47,800 bases of DNA from Candidatus Buchananbacteria bacterium RIFCSPLOWO2_01_FULL_39_33 (GTDB lineage: Bacteria; Patescibacteriota; Patescibacteriia; 2-01-FULL-39-33). The notes beneath the pieces are model-generated. The model had not been told where the DNA came from. It did not search any database and saw only the letters and a program-made list of their open reading frames with translations. How positions within the stretch are numbered: position 1 is the stretch's first letter; every line of letters begins with the position of its first letter. Location: contig MHIM01000009.1 in NCBI GenBank assembly GCA_001817505.1, forward strand, positions 1 to 47,800. The letters run 5' to 3'. The translations under genes and the position numbers were made by a program. Positions 8,059-16,083 of this stretch are shown piece by piece.

Positions 8059-8694
8059 ATGACATTTAAAAACCGCCAGGAGGCGGGACAAAAATTAGTA
8101 TCTCAATTGGAAAAATATCGTGGCAATTACCAGGCGATTATTTTGGGATTGCCGCGAGGCGGAGTAGTAACCGCCAGTGTTATAGCCCAAGAGCTGAAGC
8201 TACCGCTGGATTTGATAGTACCCAGAAAGATCGGAGCACCTGGCAATTCAGAGCTGGCCATTGGCGCCATCACTGAAGACGGTGAGGGAATTTTTGATGA
8301 AAGTTTAATCAGGGCTTATCAGATCAGCCAAGATTATATTAACCGGGAAATTGAGCAAGAAAAACAAGAAGCTAAAAGGCGGTTAAAAGTTTATCGAGCT
8401 GATAAAAAGACCCTGGACTTAAAAGATAAAATCGCTATTTTAGTGGATGACGGGGTAGCAACTGGCGCCACCATGCAAGCGGCGATAAAATCGGTTAAGA
8501 AGAAAGGCGCTGCCAAGGTGGTAGTGGCTGTGCCGGTGATTTCTCAAGAAGCCCTGATGACTCTTAAAAAAGAGACCGAGGAAGTGATTTATCTGGACAG
8601 GCCGGCCTTTTTTGGCGCGGTGGGGGAGTTTTATGAGGATTTTTCTCAAGTGGAAGATGAGGAGGTGATAAAACGATTTCAAATGGCAGATTGA
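8059..8694 (+). CDS. Phosphoribosyltransferase-family protein
   Basis: A 211-residue protein with the type I PRTase fold. The PRPP-binding loop is at residues 127-139 (IAILVDDGVATGA, with the acidic pair before GVATGAT), and the N-terminal part has LGLPRGGVVTASVIAQEL and PRKIGAPGNSELAIGA, typical of the subgroup found beside or fused to alpha/beta-hydrolases. It is expected to bind PRPP or a similar phosphorylated sugar in the cytoplasm. The precise reaction is unknown, and this subgroup is not a recognised salvage enzyme. The upstream hydrolase gene probably belongs with it. The start has no Shine-Dalgarno sequence. The stop TGA is followed by AT-rich spacer and then a response-regulator remnant. 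Confidence 0.85.
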   Translation: MTFKNRQEAGQKLVSQLEKYRGNYQAIILGLPRGGVVTASVIAQELKLPLDLIVPRKIGAPGNSELAIGAITEDGEGIFDESLIRAYQISQDYINREIEQEKQEAKRRLKVYRADKKTLDLKDKIAILVDDGVATGATMQAAIKSVKKKGAAKVVVAVPVISQEALMTLKKETEEVIYLDRPAFFGAVGEFYEDFSQVEDEEVIKRFQMAD

Positions 8695-8809
8695 AGATCG
8701 GAAATAAAAGATAGTGGATTAATAATTTAGAATTTTTAATTTGTAATTCATTTTAGTAATTGGAGCGGGGCGGGACGTGAAATAAAATAAAATAACTAAA
8801 TATGATTTT

Positions 8810-8926
8810 ATGGCCACTAAAACAGTTTTAATCATCAAAGATGACAATATTTTGCAGAAAGCCCTAACTACGTCCTTAAAAGATGAGGGTAAAGTTAGAG
8901 AGGAATTAAAAAGAAAATCACAATAA
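8810..8926 (+). pseudogene. Response-regulator remnant with in-frame internal deletion
   Basis: A 38-codon frame starts MATKTVLIIKDDNILQKALT, the beta1-alpha1 start of a receiver domain with the acidic pair. It passes directly from SLKDEG to KVREELKRKSQ, which looks like the last helix of a receiver domain. The middle (about 80 residues, including the phospho-acceptor Asp) is missing, so it cannot work as a receiver. It lies 343 bases before the histidine kinase, in a region with three intact receivers and a second remnant at 12188-12387. It could still be expressed as a micropeptide, but I see no sign of that. Confidence 0.7.
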
Positions 8927-8932
8927 TTGTCT

Positions 8933-8962
8933 TTTAACTTTGGATTAAAAAAATGGTATAAT
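8933..8962 (+). promoter_or_regulatory. Candidate promoter upstream of the kinase region
   Basis: TTTAAC at 8933-8938 and a perfect TATAAT at 8957-8962 are 18 bases apart. The repeat-rich spacer separates it from the kinase start by about 300 bases, so a long structured leader would result. Confidence 0.35.
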
Positions 8963-8975
8963 AAATATCAAGAAA

Positions 8976-9033
8976 GCAAAAAAACAAAACAAAACAACAA
9001 GTTAAGAAATTATTTTATTGTTTGTTTTTTGGC
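8976..9033. repeat. A/C-rich hairpin before the 183-bp repeat
   Basis: Left arm words AAAACAAAACAAAACAA face the right arm TTATTGTTTGTTTTTTGGC, giving an imperfect hairpin of about 58 bases. It has the same layout (short words, then their complement) as other spacers in the window, but different words. Confidence 0.45.
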
Positions 9034-9216
9034 TTTATAATGTTGCTGGCCGAATACCCCTGGCTTTTAAGCCAGGGGATGAAGGCCAGTGTGAGAAAAA
9101 ATATTGTCGGCGGTAGAGACGGGGCATGCCCCGTCTCTACCAGTCATTCTGAATTTGCCCAGACCTGCCTGCCGGCAGGCAGGTACTGCGGTCTTTAGAC
9201 CGCAGTCAAATTCATT
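9034..9216. repeat. 183-bp multi-hairpin repeat, copy 1
   Basis: This element recurs at 46333-46515 with the same length and only two differences (9125 C to T, 9157 G to A). It contains a perfect 10-bp stem at 9057-9078 enclosed by CTGGCC/GGCCAG, a 28-bp perfect palindrome at 9113-9140, a 20-bp palindrome at 9164-9183, and a 10-bp stem with TT loop at 9185-9206. The last two are enclosed by TGAATTTG and CAAATTCA (9150-9157 and 9207-9214). Nothing in it codes. This copy ends 52 bases before the histidine-kinase start. It may be a non-autonomous mobile repeat or a structured RNA. Confidence 0.9.
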
Positions 9217-9268
9217 GTTTTTTGAGTTTAGCTTTTTTTCTCTCGCCCCAAGCCAATAAAAACAAAGT

Positions 9269-11488
9269 ATGAAACTCTCTACCCAATTAATTATCTTATT
9301 TATCAGCTTGACTCTTATTCCTCTGGTTTTTGTCGGTTTTTTAAACTATGTTAATACGCGTGAAGTCATTGCCAATCAAATAATGACGCAATTGGTTTCC
9401 ATTGCCGATATTAAAAAAAATCAGATGAATGAGGTTGTTGATTCTTATCTGGGTTTGGTTGAATCGGTTGCTGGCCATTCTCATTTTCGCCTAAACCTCC
9501 AAGAGTATAATCAGAATCCTACACCCAATTCAATCATTGCCCTTTACAATGATCTTTTGGACGATTTAAACATTTCCCCAGAACTTATTTCTATTTCGGT
9601 CAAAGATCTAGAAGGTAATTTGGTGGTTTCTACTGAAAGCAATCCTCAGTTGCGACTCATTGATGAACCGGAATCGGCCATCATAGGAGAAATTTTTTTA
9701 GATGAACAGAATATTCCCCGCGTTTTGCTTAGCGGACCAGTAAAAAATAATGGCGATATCCTTGGCTTTGTGGAGATGGTAGCAAAAATTGATTCATTTT
9801 TAAAAATAACCAGCGATTATTCTGGCTTGGGCCAATCAGGTGAGGTGTTAGTAGCTAAAAAAAATGAAGCTGGTGATGCACTTTTTCTGACTCCCATTCG
9901 CTTTGACCCCCAGGCAGCTCTAAAACGGGTGGTCGCTGAAGAAAGAACTGATGTGCCATCGGTTCATGCCATAGCTGGCGAGGAAAAGTCCTTTACTATT
10001 GGTATGGTTGACTATCGTGATATTCCGGTTTTAGCGGTAACCAGATTTATTGACAGCCAGGACTGGGGCATGGTGGTTAAAATAGACCGGGAGGAAGTTT
10101 TCCAACCCCTGTCTAATATTCTTTTAACTTTTATAATTATTATTCTTATTACTTTAGCGATTGTCAGTATTACTGCCGTTTTTATTGCCCGCGCTTTCAC
10201 TAAGCCGATTATCCAGCTGTCCCGGGTTGCTAAAAAATTGTCTAAAAGTGATTTTACTGCCGCGGCCAATATAACTTATCATTCTGACAATGAAATTGGC
10301 GTGTTGACTGAAGTTTTTATCACCATGGCGGCTAAGCTCAAAGAATCATATCAGGGCTTAGAGATTAAAGTGAAAGAAAGGACACAGGATATGGAAAAAT
10401 TCAAGTTAGCGGTGGATAACGCTTCTGACCAGATAATCATTACTGATCCTGATGGCATTATTTTGTATGCCAGCAAAGCCACCGAAAAAATAACCGGTTT
10501 TAAAATGAAAGAATTTTTAGGCAAAAAATCCGGCACCAAATTATTGTGGGGCGGCCAAATGAGCAAAGAATTTTATCAAAAAATGTGGCAGACCATTAAG
10601 ATTGATAAAAAAACTTTTGTTAGTGAAATGGTCAACCGTAAAAAAGATGGCACGCTTTACAATGTTTTAGTCAGTATTTCTCCCTGTTTGGACAATCGGG
10701 GCAAAGTTATTTATTTTGTGGGCATTGAAAGGGATATTACCAAGGAGAAGGAAGTGGATAAACTGAAAACGGAATTTGTCTCAGTGGCTTCTCATCAACT
10801 GCGAACTCCTTTAACTGCCATCAGATGGTATATTGAGGAAGTTTATAATGAGGAACTTGGCCGGATTAATAAAGACCAAAAGGATTATTTAAAACAGGTG
10901 TTAGAATCCAATAAGCGTATGATCAGATTGGTTAATGATTTATTGAATGTTTCGCGGCTGGAAAGCGGCCGGATAACCGTTGAGCCGGTGTTAACTGATC
11001 TTAGCCAATTAATCGAAGGCGCGATTACCGAGAGCGATATTATGGCTAAAGCCAGAAATTGCCGATTGATTTTTATTAAACCTAAAGAGAGATTGCCGGC
11101 TATTAAAATTGATCCGGCGTTAATCGGGCAAGTGATTAATAATTTAATTTCTAATGCCATTAAATATTCTAAAACTGGAGGAATCAAATGCCAGGTCCGA
11201 GTTGAATTGGCCCCCAAAGGCAAAAATGTTATGATCAGTGTCAAGGATAATGGCATTGGCATACCTAAAAATCTTCAGCCTCGGGTTTTTGAGAAGTTTT
11301 TTAGAGCTGATAATGCCGTTAAGTTAGAAACCCAAGGAACTGGCTTGGGCTTATACATTGCCAAAACTATCATTGAGGTCTCTGGCGGTCAAATTTGGTT
11401 TAAGTCCGGCAGCGGAGGGTCAACTTTTGTTTTTACTTTGCCACTGGTTGGCAGCCAGCCGCGCAAGGGTGAGAGGGGATTGGCGTAG
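9269..11488 (+). CDS. Membrane sensor histidine kinase (Cache-HAMP-PAS-HisKA)
   Basis: A 739-residue hybrid-free sensor kinase. A first membrane helix spans about residues 7-27, then an extracytoplasmic sensor of about 255 residues that resembles a double-Cache domain, a second helix at about 284-310, HAMP to about 360, and a PAS/PAC domain at about 380-495 (ITDPDGIILYAS, then YFVGIERDITKEKE). The dimerisation helix carries SHQLRTPLTA with phospho-acceptor His509. The ATPase domain has the N box (NNLISNAIKYS, near 624), DNGIGIP at 660 and GTGLGLYIAK at 690. It has no receiver of its own; the single-domain regulators downstream are the obvious phosphate acceptors. The ligand is unknown. The start lacks a Shine-Dalgarno. 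It follows the 183-bp repeat. Confidence 0.95.
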   Translation: MKLSTQLIILFISLTLIPLVFVGFLNYVNTREVIANQIMTQLVSIADIKKNQMNEVVDSYLGLVESVAGHSHFRLNLQEYNQNPTPNSIIALYNDLLDDLNISPELISISVKDLEGNLVVSTESNPQLRLIDEPESAIIGEIFLDEQNIPRVLLSGPVKNNGDILGFVEMVAKIDSFLKITSDYSGLGQSGEVLVAKKNEAGDALFLTPIRFDPQAALKRVVAEERTDVPSVHAIAGEEKSFTIGMVDYRDIPVLAVTRFIDSQDWGMVVKIDREEVFQPLSNILLTFIIIILITLAIVSITAVFIARAFTKPIIQLSRVAKKLSKSDFTAAANITYHSDNEIGVLTEVFITMAAKLKESYQGLEIKVKERTQDMEKFKLAVDNASDQIIITDPDGIILYASKATEKITGFKMKEFLGKKSGTKLLWGGQMSKEFYQKMWQTIKIDKKTFVSEMVNRKKDGTLYNVLVSISPCLDNRGKVIYFVGIERDITKEKEVDKLKTEFVSVASHQLRTPLTAIRWYIEEVYNEELGRINKDQKDYLKQVLESNKRMIRLVNDLLNVSRLESGRITVEPVLTDLSQLIEGAITESDIMAKARNCRLIFIKPKERLPAIKIDPALIGQVINNLISNAIKYSKTGGIKCQVRVELAPKGKNVMISVKDNGIGIPKNLQPRVFEKFFRADNAVKLETQGTGLGLYIAKTIIEVSGGQIWFKSGSGGSTFVFTLPLVGSQPRKGERGLA

Positions 11489-11513
11489 ATAATTTAAAAA
11501 TTTAAAAATAAAT

Positions 11514-11602
11514 AAGTTGGTAGTGAGTGGTGGGTAGTGAATAGAAATTTTTAATAAATATTCTCTCACTAACTATTAACTGCCAACTACTTACTATAAA
11601 CT
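11514..11602. repeat. Word-repeat hairpin spacer (GTTGGTAGTGAGTGG type)
   Basis: The left arm (GTTGGTAGTGAGTGGTGGG...) is matched by the reverse complement of the right arm (CACTAACTATTAACTGCCAA...), with mismatches. Each arm itself consists of near-tandem TAGTGAG-like words. It separates the kinase from its first regulator and may weaken read-through or stabilise mRNA. Confidence 0.5.
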
Positions 11603-11609
11603 AAAAAAT

Positions 11610-11990
11610 ATGAATTCAAAAAAAGTGTACCAAATCCTCATAGTTGAGGATGAATCAGTGCTTCAGCAATCATTAGTCAATAAAATACAGCGTGATGGTT
11701 GGCAAGCCAGTTCGGCTTTAAACGGCGAAGAAGGCCTGCGTTCTCTTAAAAGAAAAAAACCGGACTTAATTTTATTAGATATCCGAATGCCAAAAATGGG
11801 CGGTCTGGAAATGTTAAAAGAAGTCCGAAAAAAATATGATAAAAAAGAATTACCGGTAATTATTTTGACTAATTATGATGAAAAAGAAAATGTCAGCCGG
11901 TCATTAGAATTAGGTGCCGAAATTTTCTTAGTCAAAGCCAATTATTCCTTGGATGATATTATGGAGAAAATCAAGGAAGTTTTGGGATAA
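11610..11990 (+). CDS. Single-domain response regulator
   Basis: A 126-residue CheY-like receiver with no output domain. VEDES provides the acidic pocket, LLDIRMP carries phospho-acceptor Asp57, ILTNYD gives the switch Thr and FLVKAN the conserved Lys. It lies 122 bases downstream of the histidine kinase on the same strand and is the best candidate for its direct target. With no DNA-binding domain it must act by protein contact, for example on motility or pilus components, or as a phosphate relay. It is the first of three intact receivers in a row. The start ATG follows an AT-rich leader without a Shine-Dalgarno sequence. Confidence 0.95.
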   Translation: MNSKKVYQILIVEDESVLQQSLVNKIQRDGWQASSALNGEEGLRSLKRKKPDLILLDIRMPKMGGLEMLKEVRKKYDKKELPVIILTNYDEKENVSRSLELGAEIFLVKANYSLDDIMEKIKEVLG

Positions 11991-11999
11991 TGATTTAAA

Positions 12000-12187
12000 A
12001 TTATAAATTCCCAATCTCAAACTCCAAACAAATCTCAAATCTTAATTTTAAAATTCCAAACTTTTTAATTTGTAATTTTGGTTATTGTAATTTATTTGTC
12101 GGCCGGCTTGTCGGCTGTAGGCATGGCAGGCAGGTTTGTTATTTGTAATTTTGAATTTGGAATTTATTAATTACCAGTTGCTAAATT
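12000..12187. repeat. AT-word spacer with embedded GC module
   Basis: AT-rich words (AAATTCCAAAC, TTTGTAATTTTGG) on the left recur as complements on the right (TTTGAATTTGGAATTT). In the middle is a GC-rich insert of about 35 bases with CGGCCGGC and GGCAGGCAGG. The arrangement is like that of the spacers near 19500 and 35760. No gene is seen. Confidence 0.4.
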
Positions 12188-12387
12188 ATGTCTAAACCCA
12201 AAGTTAGAATACTCTTAGCCGAAAATGACCGGTTTTTATCTAAAGCCCTAAGCCATAAATTATTAAGGGCTAAAAATTTGTTATGACTGATTACATAGTT
12301 AGGAGCGATCTCTCACTTGACATGATGGTGGAAAAAATTGAGAAGCTTTTGAAAAAAATTAGCACTTTATCAACGATTTTGGTATAA
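12188..12387 (+). pseudogene. Response-regulator remnant with large internal deletion and frame change
   Basis: The first frame (12188-12286) reads MSKPKVRILLAENDRFLSKA..., the first beta-alpha unit of a receiver, and stops at TGA. An overlapping frame from 12283 to 12387 reads MTDYIVRSDLSLDMMVEKIE..., which matches the last strand and helix of receivers in this cluster (compare the YFIKANTDL and FLVKANYSLDDIMEKI ends nearby). The middle of the domain, with the phospho-acceptor, is gone, and the two ends are out of frame. This is the second such relic in the cluster. Confidence 0.75.
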
Positions 12388-12485
12388 TTAAAATCACCAT
12401 CTAATAAATATCCACATCTAGCTGCTAAAGCTAAATCACTTGGCTTATTTATTGGTTATTTTTAGAAATTAAACAAAAAATCAGA

Positions 12486-12884
12486 GTGTTTGGTCGAAAA
12501 AAACCAATTAAAAAAAGAAAAATCCTGGTAATTGAAGATGATTCGCTTTTAGCTAACATATTAATTAATTCCTTTGTTCGTGAGGGCTTTGAGGCCTTTA
12601 ATATCTTAGACGGTCTGCAAGCTATTGAGACAACCAAGAAGCTCAGACCGGATTTAATTTTATTGGATCTGATTTTGCCCGGTTTGGACGGCTTTGAGGT
12701 TCTGCGGCAGTTAAAAGCCGACGAACAACTAAAAAAAGTGCCGGTTTTTATTATTTCTAATCTGGACAGTATCTCGGATGTCCGATCAGCTAAAATTTTG
12801 GGTGCTGAAGAATATTTTATCAAAGCCAATACTAATGTTAAAAATATTATTAAGGAGGTAAATAAAAGATTGACTACTAAATAA
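12486..12884 (+). CDS. Single-domain response regulator
   Basis: A 132-residue receiver domain starting at GTG, with a basic leader (GRKKPIKKRK) before the first strand. The acidic pair is in VIEDDS, the phospho-acceptor is Asp61 in LLDLILP, IISN holds the switch Ser and YFIKAN the conserved Lys. No output domain follows. Only 6 bases separate it from the next receiver, so the two are probably co-transcribed. An upstream start is not obvious; the GTG is accepted because the domain begins soon after it. As with its neighbours, function depends on a protein partner that cannot be named. Confidence 0.92.
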   Translation: MFGRKKPIKKRKILVIEDDSLLANILINSFVREGFEAFNILDGLQAIETTKKLRPDLILLDLILPGLDGFEVLRQLKADEQLKKVPVFIISNLDSISDVRSAKILGAEEYFIKANTNVKNIIKEVNKRLTTK

Positions 12885-12890
12885 TTCATT

Positions 12891-13304
12891 ATGCCCAATA
12901 GTGAAAGAGCTACAGGTAACGGCAGCAAGTTAGCCGTCAGCCAAGGTAAAATGGTTTTGATAGTGGAAGATGACGAGGTCTTGCTTCGGGTTTTATATCT
13001 GTTTTTAAAACGCGCCGGCTATACTATTGCTACCGCCACCGACGGTGAATCGGCAGTCAAAATAATTCAACGTCTCAAGCCCAATATTATTTTATTGGAT
13101 TTACTTTTGCCCAAGATGGATGGCTTTGAGGTCTTGAGGATTTTAAAAGCCGATCCCAAATTAAAAAATATTCCAGTAGTGGTTTTATCCAATTTAGGCG
13201 ATAACGCCGATATTGCCAAAGCCAAGTCTTTAGGCGCTAATGATTATTTTATCAAAGCTAATACCGATCTGGCAGTTATCCTGGAGAAAATAAAAAATTA
13301 TTAA
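12891..13304 (+). CDS. Single-domain response regulator
   Basis: A 137-residue receiver with an extra polar N-terminal stretch of about 20 residues. VEDDE forms the acidic pocket, Asp70 in LLDLLLP is the phospho-acceptor, VLSN has the switch Ser and YFIKAN the conserved Lys. It is closely similar to the receiver just upstream (shared LLDL.LP..DGFEVLR.LKAD..LK..PV), which suggests a fairly recent tandem duplication. There is no output domain. It is the last gene of the kinase/receiver cluster; a GC-rich hairpin follows at 13369-13393. Confidence 0.95.
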   Translation: MPNSERATGNGSKLAVSQGKMVLIVEDDEVLLRVLYLFLKRAGYTIATATDGESAVKIIQRLKPNIILLDLLLPKMDGFEVLRILKADPKLKNIPVVVLSNLGDNADIAKAKSLGANDYFIKANTDLAVILEKIKNY

Positions 13305-13368
13305 CTCAATATATGCTCCGCAAGACAGCAACGGTGACAGTTTAGCAATTAAATTAATGTTTATTAAT

Positions 13369-13393
13369 CCGCCTCGGCGCTTTGTCGAGGCGG
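13369..13393 (+). terminator. GC-rich hairpin after the receiver cluster
   Basis: CCGCCTCG and CGAGGCGG form a perfect 8-bp stem with a 9-base loop. An outer pair, CAAGAC at 13321-13326 and GTCTTG at 13393-13398, could extend it. It is not followed by a strong T-run, so termination is likely but not certain. Confidence 0.5.
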
Positions 13394-13414
13394 TCTTGTC
13401 TAAAATAAGTTTTT

Positions 13415-13442
13415 TTGTTAAAATAAGTCATAAAGTTATAAT
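13415..13442 (+). promoter_or_regulatory. Promoter of the ZIP transporter gene
   Basis: TTGTTA at 13415-13420 and TATAAT at 13437-13442 are 16 bases apart. The start codon at 13458 is only 15 bases beyond the -10, so the mRNA leader would be very short. Confidence 0.6.
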
Positions 13443-13457
13443 AGTTATATTCAAGGT

Positions 13458-14207
13458 ATGAGTTTATTTTGGTGGATAATTTTGAGTAATATTTTTATCA
13501 GCTTAATATCTTTTATCGGCGTTTTAGTTTTGGTCTTTAAAGATTGGTTGTTGAAAAAGATATTATTATGGCTGGTGGCCTTTTCGGCCGGCTCTTTGAT
13601 TGCCGGCGCTTTTTTTCATATGATTCCTGAGGCCATTGATAATTTAGGCAATAACTCGGCTGTTTATTTCTGGATCATTGCTGGCTTTTCCATTTTCTTT
13701 TTATTGGAACAATTTATCCATTGGCATCATTGCCATAATTTGGAGTGCCAACATGAAGAATATACCAAACCAGTTGCTTATCTGATATTAGTGGCTGATG
13801 CCTTGCATAATTTTATTGATGGCTTGGCGATTGCCGGCGCTTTCATTGTTGATATTAGAATCGGCATCATTACTTTGATTGTTATTGCTACTCATGAGAT
13901 TCCTCAGGAGTTAGGTGATTTTGGCGTTTTTATTCATAGTGGCTGGAAAAAGAGTCGGGCGCTTTTATTTAATTTCATTTCCGGTTTAACAGCGGTTTTA
14001 GGCGGTTTGGTTGCTTATTTTGTTGCCCAAAGCTTTAATGTGGCCTTTTTATTACCGCTAGCGGCTGGCAGTTTTATTTACATTGCTGCTTCTGATTTAA
14101 TACCGGAAGTAAAATATCAGGTTAAATTGAAAGCCAATATTGCTCATTTTATCGCTTTTATTTTAGGCATAATACTAATTTGGGCGGTGGGCTTGTTGGA
14201 AAAATAA
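13458..14207 (+). CDS. ZIP-family metal transporter
   Basis: A 249-residue polytopic membrane protein with about eight helices, the ZIP pattern. Metal-site motifs are seen: ALHNFIDGLAIAGAF around His117 and ATHEIPQELGDFGV around His146 (HExPxE), in the fourth and fifth helices. A His/Cys-rich loop (HWHHCHNLECQHEE) lies between earlier helices and may bind metal. ZIP proteins bring Zn(II), Fe(II) or Mn(II) into the cytoplasm. The selectivity cannot be read from sequence. It has its own promoter with a very short leader. A hairpin spacer follows before the thioredoxin-like gene. Confidence 0.93.
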   Translation: MSLFWWIILSNIFISLISFIGVLVLVFKDWLLKKILLWLVAFSAGSLIAGAFFHMIPEAIDNLGNNSAVYFWIIAGFSIFFLLEQFIHWHHCHNLECQHEEYTKPVAYLILVADALHNFIDGLAIAGAFIVDIRIGIITLIVIATHEIPQELGDFGVFIHSGWKKSRALLFNFISGLTAVLGGLVAYFVAQSFNVAFLLPLAAGSFIYIAASDLIPEVKYQVKLKANIAHFIAFILGIILIWAVGLLEK

Positions 14208-14300
14208 TTATTAGCTGGTAGGGTAGTAGCTTTTTAGCTTCTTAGGATTTTAAATATTTTCCTAACAAGCTAAGAAGCTAATAAGCTAAGAAGCTAATTA
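14208..14300. repeat. Word-repeat hairpin spacer (TTAGCTTCTTAGG type)
   Basis: The left arm, 14208-14247, and the reverse complement of the right arm, about 14260-14300, agree at about three quarters of positions. The right arm is a near-tandem repeat of AGCTAAGAAGCTAAT. It lies between the ZIP and thioredoxin-like genes. Confidence 0.55.
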
Positions 14301-14587
14301 TGAAAATACTCAAAATCGGAGCCGATTGGTGTCCGGAATGCGTGATTATGAGATTAAGGTGGCAGGAGATAGAAAAGCAATTTCCCGATTTAAAAACCGA
14401 ATCCATTGACATAGATAAAAATCCAGCCATTAAAAAAACTAGAAATGTCGAAGACATCCCGACTTTTATTTTTTTAGCCGATGATGACCGGGAATTACTA
14501 CGGTTGGAGAAATTAGTGGAAATTAAAGACCTGATTAGAATAATCCAAGAAAACACAAAAACACAAAAACACAAAAACAATTTATAA
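14300..14587 (+). CDS. Small thioredoxin-like protein, CPEC motif
   Basis: A 95-residue protein with a thioredoxin fold pattern: beta strand KILKIGADWCPEC with redox motif Cys11-Pro-Glu-Cys14, DIDKNP, and the cis-proline loop EDIPTFIFLADD. It has no signal peptide, so it would reside in the cytoplasm, unlike the two exported thioredoxin-fold proteins that follow. It stops 5 bases before the next gene, so the two are likely co-expressed. It may pass electrons to the CcdA-like membrane protein downstream. The charged C-terminal tail (TQKHKNNL) is encoded by a run of AAACACAAAAACA repeats and may be partly spurious. Confidence 0.88.
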   Translation: MKILKIGADWCPECVIMRLRWQEIEKQFPDLKTESIDIDKNPAIKKTRNVEDIPTFIFLADDDRELLRLEKLVEIKDLIRIIQENTKTQKHKNNL

Positions 14588-14592
14588 CTTTT

Positions 14593-15804
14593 ATGTTCAA
14601 AAAAATACTCATCATTATCATTTTATTTTTTCTGCTTCTGCCCAGTGCAACAAGCGCAGTTGAGGTGGTGGAAATTAATTTCTTCCATAGCCAAACCTGC
14701 CCCTTTTGTTTAGCGGAAAAAGAATTTTTAAATAAATTGGGCCGGGAATTCCCCCAAATTACCATTAATAGCTATGACGTGGCCCAATCTTCAACTGTTG
14801 AAAAATTGGAAGGTTTTTATAACAAGTATAAAGTGCCATCGGAGAACTGGGGTTTGATACCGGCTACTTTCGTTGGCGGTCAGGCCTATTTGGGCTTTAC
14901 TGATGAAACTGGCACTGTCATCAGAAGCCAAATAATTAAATTATTAAATGATCAAGACAGTGATTGGGGCATGGAAGTTTCTCAGGGTACTTTCGAACAG
15001 CAGGTCAGTGATCAATTAGCAATTTTAAAGCAAAGAAAAATAAAAATTCCGTTTTTCGGGGAATTTCAGGTGGCTGGTTTTTCTCCTTTGGCTTTAAGCT
15101 CGGCCGTGGGAATTTTAGACGGTTTTAATGCTTGCGCTTTAGTGGCTTTAAGCATTCTTTTGGCTATTTTAATCTCTACCGGTAATCGCCGAAGAGTAAT
15201 TATGGTTGGTGGCACTTTTATTTTGGTTTCCGGTTTAGTTTATTATATTTTTATCGCCGCCTGGCTCAATGTCTTTTTATTTTTAGGTTATCTTAAAATC
15301 ATAACTTATCTGATTTCGTTACTGGTGATAATATTTGGCCTTTTTCTTTTGAAAGATTATTTCTATGATATTGTTTGTAAAATCTGCGATATTAAAAATG
15401 ACAACCAAAACGGATTGCTAACCAGAGCGCAAAGGTATTTGTTTGCCAAAGCCAATAGGACAGTTTCTTCAGAGATGCCCTTGGTTTTAATGTTATTGAT
15501 AGTAGCTTTAATTGCCATTGGTATAAATCTAATAGAACTTTTTTGTTCTTTGGGTTTTCCACTGGCTTACACTAAAATTTTAGCCACTCATAATTTACCG
15601 ATTTACCAGTATTATCTTTATTTGTTGGTTTACATTTTTTTCTATATGCTGGATGATTTGCTGATATTTTTGGCCGCGGTCTTTACTTTAAGGCTAACCA
15701 AGGTTTCTGATAAATACTTGAAATATGTCAAACTGATCAGCGGCCTGGTTTTATTGCTCTTGGGACTAATTATGATATTAAAACCGGAACTATTATCTTT
15801 TTAA
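14593..15804 (+). CDS. Exported thioredoxin domain fused to CcdA/DsbD-like membrane domain
   Basis: A 403-residue fusion. The N-terminus is a signal peptide (MFKKILIIIILFFLLLPSATSA). A thioredoxin-like domain follows, with Cys36-Pro-Phe-Cys39 and the loop LIPATFVGGQAYLGF. From about residue 165 a polytopic domain resembles CcdA/DsbD. It has FNACALVALS with Cys181 and ELFCSLGFPL with Cys318, which fits the pair of membrane-embedded cysteines that carry electrons across the membrane in that family. The protein probably moves reducing power from a cytoplasmic thiol donor to the outside, or uses it on the exported domain itself. The neighbours, a small cytoplasmic thioredoxin before it and a tethered double thioredoxin after it, support a relay. 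Confidence 0.88.
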   Translation: MFKKILIIIILFFLLLPSATSAVEVVEINFFHSQTCPFCLAEKEFLNKLGREFPQITINSYDVAQSSTVEKLEGFYNKYKVPSENWGLIPATFVGGQAYLGFTDETGTVIRSQIIKLLNDQDSDWGMEVSQGTFEQQVSDQLAILKQRKIKIPFFGEFQVAGFSPLALSSAVGILDGFNACALVALSILLAILISTGNRRRVIMVGGTFILVSGLVYYIFIAAWLNVFLFLGYLKIITYLISLLVIIFGLFLLKDYFYDIVCKICDIKNDNQNGLLTRAQRYLFAKANRTVSSEMPLVLMLLIVALIAIGINLIELFCSLGFPLAYTKILATHNLPIYQYYLYLLVYIFFYMLDDLLIFLAAVFTLRLTKVSDKYLKYVKLISGLVLLLLGLIMILKPELLSF

Positions 15805-15855
15805 GATTATAATCAAATAATTGCATTTTTTTAGAAACCGGAGTAAAATTAGATC

Positions 15856-16046
15856 AGATAGTTATAGAACTGTTTTAGTTGTAAATTTAGGATTTTTCGA
15901 GCGAGACAATTCTGCCGGCCGGCCAGCCGGACCAGTAAAATAATTTGAAGCATAGCAGCGCTACGGTGAAAATCATTTTACGCCAATCCGACGAAATTGT
16001 AGCCGAAAAAGACAAACTTAGGGTAAAGATAGTTTTGTAACTATCT
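15856..16046. repeat. 191-bp long imperfect inverted repeat
   Basis: The left arm (15856-15911, starting AGATAGTTATAGAACT) matches the reverse complement of the right arm (15995-16046) over about 52 bases with mismatches and small gaps. The right end also folds alone: AAGATAGTT and AACTATCTT around TTGT at 16026-16047. The centre has a GC module (GCCGGCCGGC at 15914-15923) and a second inverted pair, GTAAAAT and ATTTTAC. It fills the spacer before the double-thioredoxin gene. A non-autonomous mobile element or a structured leader RNA are both possible. Confidence 0.6.
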
Positions 16047-16083
16047 TGAATATATTAAAAAAGAGGTAAATAACCAATAATTT

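Noticed and set aside
11514-11602. CRISPR array, because of repeated short words
   Set aside because: The words are 6-12 bases, degenerate and not separated by unique spacers, and no cas genes are near.
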